Shown: positions 25,163-31,745 of the stretch, piece after piece
Numbering within the stretch: position 1 is the stretch's first letter
Layout: every line of letters starts with the position of its first letter
Assembly (NCBI RefSeq): GCF_006489205.2
Contig: NZ_VFYR02000004.1
Coordinates: 62,001-126,000, forward strand
DNA from: Brevibacterium sp. XM4083
GTDB lineage: Bacteria; Actinomycetota; Actinomycetes; Actinomycetales; Brevibacteriaceae
Reading direction: 5' to 3'
DNA length: 64,000 bases
The notes under the pieces: model-generated
What the model saw: only the letters and a program-made list of their open reading frames with translations
Told to the model about the DNA's origin: nothing
Database searches by the model: none
Translations under genes and position numbers: made by a program

Positions 25163-26044
25163 TCAGAGCTTCGAGACCTGATCGAAGCCGAGCTCGACGG
25201 GCACGTCGCGCTCGAAGATCGAGAGCAGCACGGTGAGCTTCTGCGAGTCGGGGCGGATCTCCTGGATCGTCGCCGGGTGGCCCTCGAACGAGCCCTCCTT
25301 GACGAGGACGGACTCGCCGACCTCGAACTCGACCTCGGTGATCGGAGCGGACTTCGCGGCCTGCTCGGCGGCGTGGCCCTCCGCGGCGGCGGCTTCGGCC
25401 TGGCGCTCTTCGAAGACGGGGGCGAGCATCGTGAAGACCTCGTCGATCGACAGCGGCACCGGGTCGTAGGCGTTGCCGACGAAGCCGGTGACGCCCGGAG
25501 TGTGGCGCACGGCGCCCCACGACTCATCGGTGAGCTCCATGCGGACGAGCACGTAACCGGGCACGCGCACACGGCGGACCTGCTTGCGCTGGCCGTTCTT
25601 GATCTCGACGACGTCTTCCATCGGCACCTGCGACTCGAAGATGAATTCTTCGAGGTTGAGGCTCACCGCACGGTTCTCGAGGTTCTGCTTGACGCGGTTC
25701 TCGTAACCGGCGTACGAGTGGATGACGTACCAGTCACCCTCCTGCATGCGCAGCTCCGACTTGAACTCCTCGGCGGGGTCGACGTCGTCGCCGGCCGCAG
25801 CCTCGGAGGACTCAGCAGCCTCGGCGGACTCGTCCGCATCCGTGGCGTCCGAGTCCTCGGCAGCCGAGTCGTCGGCGGAAGCATCTTCGTCAGCGGACGC
25901 GCCCTCATCGGCAGCCGCCGCGTCGGTCTCTGCGGTCGTCGCGTCGTCGGCGGTCACCTCGGCGACATCCTCCGTCGACGCCTCACCGGCGACGTCCGGG
26001 GTCTCAGGTGCGTCGACCTCTTCAGGTGAACTGGTATCCGACAC
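25163..26044 (-). CDS. nusG: Transcription termination/antitermination protein NusG
   Basis: Elongation factor that binds the RNA polymerase clamp, modulates pausing and links to Rho or the ribosome. 293 aa, longer than the ~180-aa E. coli protein because residues 1-~100 are a highly acidic Ala/Asp/Glu/Ser-rich extension. The NGN domain starts near residue 104 (GDWYVIHSYAGYENRVKQNL). After a Glu/Ala-rich linker comes the KOW domain (EFEVGESVLVKEGSFEG, ~236-261). Long acidic N-termini are known in actinobacterial NusG. The GTG start at 26044 has AGGA upstream. It follows secE by 90 nt. Confidence 0.96.
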   Translation of the reverse strand: MSDTSSPEEVDAPETPDVAGEASTEDVAEVTADDATTAETDAAAADEGASADEDASADDSAAEDSDATDADESAEAAESSEAAAGDDVDPAEEFKSELRMQEGDWYVIHSYAGYENRVKQNLENRAVSLNLEEFIFESQVPMEDVVEIKNGQRKQVRRVRVPGYVLVRMELTDESWGAVRHTPGVTGFVGNAYDPVPLSIDEVFTMLAPVFEERQAEAAAAEGHAAEQAAKSAPITEVEFEVGESVLVKEGSFEGHPATIQEIRPDSQKLTVLLSIFERDVPVELGFDQVSKL

Positions 26045-26134
26045 CGATCAATTCCTCGCTTCGCGTGTAGTGGTCCCCTGCACGGGGATTGTGAGAAGTT
26101 CTATCGTATCCAGGTTATCGCCGCTGCCGGCGAG

Positions 26135-26413
26135 TCACCACAGCGGCCAGAGCGGAGTTCCGCCGAACACGAACCCGACGAGCTTGCCGAAGACGAGGTC
26201 GAGGACCGTGACGATGACCATCATGACGAGGATGAATCCCAGCACGACGAGTGTGTAGTTGACCAGCTGCTTGCGCGTCGGAGTGACGACCTTCTTCAGC
26301 TCTGCCACGACCTCGCGGAGGAACTGGATGATTCGTCCGAAGAATCCGAGCTTCTTGCGACGGGACGTGGCCTCGGGAGCCTGTCCAGTCTTCTTTGCCG
26401 GTGTGTCGCTCAC
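26135..26413 (-). CDS. secE: Protein translocase subunit SecE
   Basis: Small essential SecYEG subunit that clamps SecY; 92 aa with one C-terminal transmembrane helix (~52-73) preceded by the conserved amphipathic segment REVVAELKKVVTPTRKQLVN. GTG start at 26413 with AGGA just upstream. It sits between tRNA-Trp and nusG, the usual actinobacterial order. Confidence 0.95.
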   Translation of the reverse strand: MSDTPAKKTGQAPEATSRRKKLGFFGRIIQFLREVVAELKKVVTPTRKQLVNYTLVVLGFILVMMVIVTVLDLVFGKLVGFVFGGTPLWPLW

Positions 26414-26518
26414 ACATCCTCACTCGGTCGGTTTCTATCGGGGATCGCACAATTGCTTCAGCCAATCGAGGACTGCGCCCTGCCCGGCGATGGAGTGCCG
26501 CGGCAGATGTCAACTGCG

Positions 26519-26591
26519 CAGGGGTGACAGGACTCGAACCTGCAACCTACGGTTTTGGAGACCGTTGCGCTACCAATTGCGCCACACCCCT
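26519..26591 (-). tRNA. trnW: tRNA-Trp (anticodon CCA)
   Basis: On the minus strand the acceptor AGGGGTG pairs with CACCCCT, the D-loop region is AATTGGTAGC, the anticodon loop is CTCCAAA (CCA), the T arm is GTTCGAGTC, and the discriminator base is G as expected for Trp. The 3' CCA is not encoded. It lies ~100 nt upstream of secE. Confidence 0.96.
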
Positions 26592-26701
26592 TCGATTCGG
26601 CGACGCCCCCATCCGAGGGTATGCCCAACCACGAGAAACGAGCATACCGTCTCCCACCGGGTTCCGTCGAACCGAGGCCGACACGCGCCCCGGCACCCGC
26701 C

Positions 26702-28303
26702 TCACGGTGCGGGTGCCACCGGTCTCGCAACGAGCGGCAGCGGTGCGGGGAAGCGCACCCACGGGCCGATCGACACATCCTCACCAGGGGTGACGGTGAT
26801 CGTCTGGACGTCGATGGGCGTCTTCGTCGCGTTGTCGACGCGGATGACGCTCACCTCGGCGTCCATCTTCAGCGGACCCGGCGTCAGCGCGTTCGCCAGC
26901 GCTCCGCCGGTGGTGGAACTCACGTATCGCACACCCCTGCCGAACTGCTCGGGACCCACCTGCCGGTGCCAGTGTCCGCTCAGGGCGTAGGGGGCGCACC
27001 CGGACTCGAGGGCGGGCTGGGCCATGCGCGGGTCGTGGACGAGCATGATGTCGAAGTCGGTCCGGCACGCCTCGTCGCGCAGCTGCGCCGCGTACTCGTC
27101 GGCGGTCAGCTCCGTCTCGAGCTCCGGACCCGAGCCGAACACGGTGCGCCGCGGGTCGGGGCCGCCGAAGAAGCGCACTCCGGCCAGCTGCGCACTCGAA
27201 TCGTCGAGCACCGCCCAGCCCCGGCTGCGGGCATGCTTCGCGGTCTCCTGCGAATCGTGGTTGCCCTTGACGAACATCTTCGGCACGTCCTGCGGCAGTT
27301 CGTCGTCGAGGACGTCGAAGCAGTAGTTCTCCGCCGAGGTGCCCGTCATCGTCACATCGCCGGCGTCGATGATCCCGTCGGCCCCGGTCAGCCGTGCGAC
27401 GTCGCCGACGACGCGCGCCATCCCGTAGTTGCAGTGGACGTCGGAGCTGAGCACGAACGTCGAGACGTCGGCACTGCCCGACGCCGGCGGGACCATGCCC
27501 TCAGCCGACCAGTCGCCGCTGAGCGGACGATTCGCCCACCCGGCGTGGAGACCGGCGATGACCGCGTCGTAGAACGCGTCGTTCTCGTCGGAGAACTCCT
27601 TGACCGCGGTGAACGCCTCATCGATGATCCCGCCGAGGCGGCCGGTCACCTCTGCGCCGGCGAGCGGAGTGCCCGCGAACGCCGGATCGGGCTGCGGCGG
27701 GGCGGGTCGGGTGAGGACGAGGACGCTGAGACCGCCGAGGACGAGGACGACGACGGAGCCGATGGCGATGAGCTCCCGTCCGGCCAGGGCCCGACCGAGA
27801 CCGGCGATCCGCGCGGGTCCGAGCAGCGCCGTGACCCCGACGAGGAGGCCTGCGGTGACGCAGACGGCGAGCGCCCAGCGGATGAGGATGTCCCGGGTCA
27901 GGCCGGTGACGATCTCATCGATCTGCGTCTGCGGGGCGGAGAAGAGGGAGGCATAGGAGGCGATGTCCCCGCCGAGGGCGTCGACGACTCCCCCGCCGAC
28001 CCCGCCCGCGGCATCGGTGCCCAGTGCCGAGGCGGCATCCTCAGTCTCGCCGGAGACCGGGATCTCCCCGACGTCGACGGACAGGCCGAGACCGAGCGGG
28101 AGGAACTCGTCGGCGGGCACGAGCAGGGAGCCCAGGGGCCCGAAGTCGAGGGTCAGCCGCGCATCCGCCGTCACCCGGTACTGCGCCTCATGGGGACCGA
28201 AGCTGAGGTCGGCCCGCGCTGAGAAGACCGCCCAGGGCAGTGTGAGGGCGGCGATGACGGCAAGGAGGATGATGAGAGCTGAGGTCTTGCGGCGGGGTGA
28301 CAC
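26702..28303 (-). CDS. Membrane-anchored metallophosphoesterase
   Basis: Protein of 533 aa. An N-terminal membrane helix (~8-28), a poorly conserved ~110-aa segment, and two further helices (~143-161 and ~178-198) are followed by a calcineurin-like phosphoesterase domain (~280-510). Metal motifs are SSDVHCNYG (Asp288, His290), DAGDVTMTG (Asp313, Asp316), KGNHDS (Asn348, His349), LVHDP and SGHWHRQ. Helix count and loop charges suggest a catalytic domain on the outer face, but I am not certain. The substrate is unknown. The GTG start at 28303 follows a -10 box by 6 nt (leaderless). It is divergent from the adenosine deaminase gene. Confidence 0.87.
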   Translation of the reverse strand: MSPRRKTSALIILLAVIAALTLPWAVFSARADLSFGPHEAQYRVTADARLTLDFGPLGSLLVPADEFLPLGLGLSVDVGEIPVSGETEDAASALGTDAAGGVGGGVVDALGGDIASYASLFSAPQTQIDEIVTGLTRDILIRWALAVCVTAGLLVGVTALLGPARIAGLGRALAGRELIAIGSVVVLVLGGLSVLVLTRPAPPQPDPAFAGTPLAGAEVTGRLGGIIDEAFTAVKEFSDENDAFYDAVIAGLHAGWANRPLSGDWSAEGMVPPASGSADVSTFVLSSDVHCNYGMARVVGDVARLTGADGIIDAGDVTMTGTSAENYCFDVLDDELPQDVPKMFVKGNHDSQETAKHARSRGWAVLDDSSAQLAGVRFFGGPDPRRTVFGSGPELETELTADEYAAQLRDEACRTDFDIMLVHDPRMAQPALESGCAPYALSGHWHRQVGPEQFGRGVRYVSSTTGGALANALTPGPLKMDAEVSVIRVDNATKTPIDVQTITVTPGEDVSIGPWVRFPAPLPLVARPVAPAP

Positions 28304-28309
28304 GGACCC

Positions 28310-28315
28310 ATTCTA
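28310..28315 (-). promoter_or_regulatory. -10 box (TAGAAT) of leaderless metallophosphoesterase transcript
   Basis: On the minus strand TAGAAT ends 6 nt before the GTG start at 28303. The divergent -10 box for the adenosine deaminase gene lies only 38 bp away. Confidence 0.6.
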
Positions 28316-28353
28316 GGGAGACGGCACCCAGGTGTCCGTCAGGCGAACACGGC

Positions 28354-28359
28354 TATCCT
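28354..28359 (+). promoter_or_regulatory. -10 box (TATCCT) of leaderless adenosine deaminase transcript
   Basis: TATCCT ends 7 nt before the ATG at 28367. The -35 regions of this and the divergent promoter must overlap in the same short interval, so binding of polymerase may be mutually exclusive. Confidence 0.55.
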
Positions 28360-28366
28360 TGAGAAG

Positions 28367-29458
28367 ATGACGGACCCGCTCGTGTCCCTGCCGAAGGCAC
28401 ACCTCCATCTCCACTTCACCGGTTCGATGTCGGCCGACACCCTCGAAGACCTCGCCGCCGAGGCGGGGATGCCGATGTCCGATCAGCTGCTCGGCGACAG
28501 GGTGACCGGGCTGAGCCCCGATGAGCGCGGCTGGTTCCGCTTCCAGCGTCTCTACGACATGGCCCGCGGCGTCGTCCGCGGGGAGGAGGTGATGCGGCGG
28601 CTCGTCCGCGAAGCGGCGGCCGCCGACCGCGCCGAGGGGTCCCGGTGGCTCGAACTCCAGGTCGACCCCACCTCGTATGCGCCCTTCGTCGGCGGCATCA
28701 CCCCGGCCCTCGAGATCATCCTCGACGAGGCGGCCGCGGCCAGCGATGAGGACTTCGGGATGGCGATCGTCGTCGCGGCCTCGCGCACCCGCCATCCCCT
28801 CGACGCGCGGATGCTCGCGCGGCTCGCGGCCCACCATGCCGGCACCGGCCCCGGCCAGGTTGTCGGCTTCGGCCTGTCGAACGATGAGCGCCGCGGCACC
28901 ACGGCGGACTTCGGCCGGGCCTTCGACATCGCGCGGCGGGCCGGGCTGCTCTCCGTCCCGCACGGCGGGGAGCTGCTCGGGCCCGACCACATCCGCGCCG
29001 TCGTCACCGAGCTGGCGCCGAACCGACTGGGCCACGGCATCCGCGCCGGTGAGGACCCGCGCCTGCTCGACGAGATCGTCGCGGCCGGCATCGGCCTCGA
29101 GGTCTGTCCGGGATCGAACGTCGCCCTCGGGGTCTATCCCGACATCGAACACGTCCCGCTGCGTCGGCTCCTCGACGCCGGCGCGGACATCGCCCTCGGC
29201 GCCGACGATCCCCTGATCTTCCACACCCGGCTGGCCGACCAGTACCGGTTCGCCGCTCAGCTCGGTCTCACGGACGGCGAGCTCGCGGATCTGGCGAAGT
29301 CCTCGTTCGCGATCTCCGCAGCCCCCGCCGAGGTGGTCGCCCGGGCCGAAGCCGACATCGATGCGTGGGCGACCGGGCGGGGAGATGCGGAGCGAGGCCC
29401 CTCCGAGGACGCGTCCTCGCCAGGCGAGGGCTCCGCCGAATCCGACCGCAGCCGTTAG
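28367..29458 (+). CDS. add: Adenosine deaminase family protein
   Basis: Zinc hydrolase that removes the amino group from adenosine (or a related purine); 363 aa. The metal-binding N-terminus PKAHLHLHFTGS (His14, His16), the catalytic HGGE, GHGI, and the metal-ligand ADDPLIF block are all present. The usual PK(V/A)ELH(V)H has His12 in place of Glu, so substrate preference could differ from classical adenosine deaminase (adenine, or another aminopurine). The last ~30 residues are acidic and disordered. Converges with murB. Confidence 0.87.
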   Translation: MTDPLVSLPKAHLHLHFTGSMSADTLEDLAAEAGMPMSDQLLGDRVTGLSPDERGWFRFQRLYDMARGVVRGEEVMRRLVREAAAADRAEGSRWLELQVDPTSYAPFVGGITPALEIILDEAAAASDEDFGMAIVVAASRTRHPLDARMLARLAAHHAGTGPGQVVGFGLSNDERRGTTADFGRAFDIARRAGLLSVPHGGELLGPDHIRAVVTELAPNRLGHGIRAGEDPRLLDEIVAAGIGLEVCPGSNVALGVYPDIEHVPLRRLLDAGADIALGADDPLIFHTRLADQYRFAAQLGLTDGELADLAKSSFAISAAPAEVVARAEADIDAWATGRGDAERGPSEDASSPGEGSAESDRSR

Positions 29459-29493
29459 CGCGCGGGCCGCGGTGGGCGCGGCGCGGCGTCGTG

Positions 29494-30573
29494 TCAGAGC
29501 TCGGTGCCGATGAAGGTCGGTTCGGGTTCGAGGACGATCCCGAAGCGCTCGTTGACGCCGGCGACGATCGTGCGCGCGAGGTCGACGACATCGGACGTCG
29601 TCGCCTCTCCCCGGTTCGTCAGGGCCAGGGTGTGCTTCGTCGACAGGCTCGCCCGGTCGTTGAAGCCGTAGCCCTTCCCGAAGCCGGCGCGTTCGATGAG
29701 CCACGCGGCCGAGGTCTTCGTCAGCCCGGGGATCGTCGCCCCGCTGAGCGGATCGGTGACGGGGAACCGCGGGGCCTCGGCCGGCAGTGCGGCGAGGGCT
29801 GCGGGGCCATCCACGATCGGATTGGTGAAGAACGATCCTGCCGACCAGGTGTCGTGGTCGCCCTCGTCGAGGACCATTCCCTTCGACCGGCGCAGGTCGA
29901 GCACGGCGTCGCGCACCCGCAGGGCCAGCACGCGGGTTCCGATCGCGACATCGAGGGCGCCGGCGAGCTGCGCGTAGCGCACGGGCAGGGAGTCCGTGCC
30001 CCGCTGGAGGGCGAACGTCACCGAGAGGACGATGTGGGCGGGTGTGCCCGCCGCCCGTGCCGCGCGCTTGAGCGCCGAGGTGCGGTAGCCGAACTCGAGT
30101 TCCGCAGCGGTGAGTCGTCGCACCTGCCCGGAGAGCCGGTCGTAGACCTCGACTGAGGTGATGAGTTCGGCCACCTCGGTGCCGTAGGCCCCGACGTTCT
30201 GGATCGGGGTGGCGCCGACGGAGCCGGGGATCCCGGAGAGCGCCTCGAGTCCGGAGAGACCGGAGGAGAGCGTGGCGGCGACGAAGTCGTCCCAGCTCTC
30301 CCCTGCCTCGGCGGTCACCTGCATCTCCGTGTCCGAGATCTCCGTGAACGTCATTCCGGTCGTCGCGACGACGCCGACGGGGCCGGCGAATCCCGCATCG
30401 GAGATGAGCAGGTTCGACCCGCCTCCGATGAGGAGGATGTCCGGCATCGACCGGTCGCCGGGTTCGAGTCCGTTCGCCTCGGCGAAGGCGATGAGGTCGT
30501 CCCGGGTCCGGGCGACGGTGAGATCCGGTGCGGGCCCGCCGAGGTGGAACGTCGTGAACTCGGAGAGGTTCAC
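29494..30573 (-). CDS. murB: UDP-N-acetylenolpyruvoylglucosamine reductase
   Basis: FAD enzyme that reduces UDP-GlcNAc-enolpyruvate to UDP-MurNAc, the second committed step of peptidoglycan precursor synthesis. 359 aa, type I. The FAD-binding motifs ILLIGGGSNLLISDAG and LSGIPGSVGATPIQNVGAYG, the catalytic Ser in SAGSFFTNPIV and the closing Glu (EPEPTFIG) are visible. It begins at GTG 30573, which overlaps the stop of the upstream MaoC-like gene (GTGA), so it is translationally coupled to a hot-dog pair. Confidence 0.96.
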   Translation of the reverse strand: MNLSEFTTFHLGGPAPDLTVARTRDDLIAFAEANGLEPGDRSMPDILLIGGGSNLLISDAGFAGPVGVVATTGMTFTEISDTEMQVTAEAGESWDDFVAATLSSGLSGLEALSGIPGSVGATPIQNVGAYGTEVAELITSVEVYDRLSGQVRRLTAAELEFGYRTSALKRAARAAGTPAHIVLSVTFALQRGTDSLPVRYAQLAGALDVAIGTRVLALRVRDAVLDLRRSKGMVLDEGDHDTWSAGSFFTNPIVDGPAALAALPAEAPRFPVTDPLSGATIPGLTKTSAAWLIERAGFGKGYGFNDRASLSTKHTLALTNRGEATTSDVVDLARTIVAGVNERFGIVLEPEPTFIGTEL

Positions 30574-31013
30574 CGTCCGACTCGGATCTGCGTGCGGCTG
30601 AGCACGTCGGCGTCACCGGCGGTGACGACGGCGTCGATGCGCAGGGTGCCCACGGCCGCGTCGACGGCGCCGACGGTAGCTGTCAGGTGCAGCGAGGTCG
30701 TCGGCGTCGAGGGCGGTCCCGACTCGGCGTCGGGCACGAGGACCGGGGCGGAGAAGCGGGTGCGGTAGTCGACGACGGCGCCGGGGTCGCCGAGCCACTC
30801 GACGATCGGGGCGATGACGACGGCCATCGAGAGCATCCCGTGGGCGATGACGCCGTCGAGGCCGACCTCCGTGGCGAAGCGCTCGGACCAGTGGATCGGG
30901 TTGTGGTCGCCGGAGGCTGCGGCGTAGTCGATGAGCGAGGCTCGGGACAGCGGGATGTCCGTCTCGACGACGACGTCGCCGATGGTCAGCTCGGACAGAT
31001 CGATGAGGCTCAT
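30570..31013 (-). CDS. MaoC-like hydratase (HadB-type)
   Basis: Single hot-dog domain, 147 aa, with the hydratase-2 motif YAAASGDHNPIHW (Asp/His catalytic pair) followed by VIAHGMLSMA. In mycobacteria the equivalent protein HadB pairs with HadA to dehydrate 3-hydroxyacyl-ACP in fatty-acid synthase II. This protein overlaps the upstream HadA-like gene (ATGA) and murB downstream (GTGA), which supports a heterodimer. This organism probably does not make mycolic acids, so the substrate is open. Confidence 0.88.
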   Translation of the reverse strand: MSLIDLSELTIGDVVVETDIPLSRASLIDYAAASGDHNPIHWSERFATEVGLDGVIAHGMLSMAVVIAPIVEWLGDPGAVVDYRTRFSAPVLVPDAESGPPSTPTTSLHLTATVGAVDAAVGTLRIDAVVTAGDADVLSRTQIRVGR

Positions 31014-31459
31014 TCTCCGTCTCCTCTCACGACGATGGTCGAGGTCACCGTGACCACGGGCTGGTCGGCGACGTCGACGATCTCGGTGCGCGTGGTGATC
31101 ATCGCGTTGCTGCCGGCGGCGCGGACGCCGTCGACATGGGTCGTCGCCTTGAGGCTGTCACCGGCGACGATGGGCCGGTTGAAGCTGAACTGCTCGGAGC
31201 CGTGGACGACCTTCGAGAAGTCGATGCCGGAGTCCGGGTCGGTGATGTAGGCCGCCTCGGACTTCTGCGCGATGATCACGGCGAACGTCGTCGGGGCGAT
31301 GACGTCGCGGTATCCGAGGGCCTGCGCCGCCTCGGCTTCGAAATGGTAGTCGGCCCCCGCGTTCGTCGCGCGAGCGAACTCCGCGATCTCCTCCCGGGAG
31401 ACATCGTAGGGGCGCGGCAGGGAGTACGTCGCCCCCTGCTTCTCCGCGTTCACCGGCAT
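31010..31459 (-). CDS. UPF0336/HadA-like MaoC dehydratase N-terminal domain protein
   Basis: Hot-dog protein of 149 aa resembling HadA / UPF0336: YDVSREEIAEFARATN near the N-terminus and DVIAPTTFAVII, then HGSEQFSFNRPIVAGD. HadA-type subunits lack the full catalytic pair and contribute substrate binding while the HadB-type partner supplies catalysis. First gene of a three-gene unit with the HadB-like gene and murB. No strong Shine-Dalgarno sequence is visible before ATG 31459. A -10-like TAGGCT (minus strand, 31496-31501) would give a ~30-nt leader. Confidence 0.88.
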   Translation of the reverse strand: MPVNAEKQGATYSLPRPYDVSREEIAEFARATNAGADYHFEAEAAQALGYRDVIAPTTFAVIIAQKSEAAYITDPDSGIDFSKVVHGSEQFSFNRPIVAGDSLKATTHVDGVRAAGSNAMITTRTEIVDVADQPVVTVTSTIVVRGDGE

Positions 31460-31745
31460 ATCAGCTCACTTTCGAAAGAGGCATCGGTCGGCTCAAGCCT
31501 AGCTCCCGGAATGCGGGCAGCGGGAATCGGCGACCGCCGATGCTTTCACTGCCGGGCACCGCCCGGTGGTCACGATTTCGCCTCCCATTCACACATTTGC
31601 TGAACCATCGGCCACAGACGCTGAAAACTGAGATAGGTTGTCCCCATCACATTTGCTGTAGGCACGTCTCCCGGGCCGACAGCGGAGCCGACGAGACCTC
31701 GGTCGTCGCCCTGGCGCCCGACGGTTTCCCGTAAGGAGCACTGCC
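31460..31745. other. Divergent intergenic region (hadA-like / ATP-grasp genes)
   Basis: Contains candidate -10 boxes for each side: TAGGCT on the minus strand (31496-31501) and TAGGTT on the plus strand near 31633. I see no rpmG or tRNA gene here, although rpmG often precedes hadA in related genomes. Confidence 0.45.

Noticed and set aside
26605-26650. GGGTATGC ... GCATACC inverted repeat near tRNA-Trp
   Set aside because: Short, long-looped and upstream of the tRNA; more likely promoter sequence than a terminator or a second RNA gene.
28313-30616. 767-codon minus-strand frame over the adenosine deaminase gene and murB
   Set aside because: A composite of shadows covering two real genes on opposite strands; Arg/Gly/Ala-rich without motifs.
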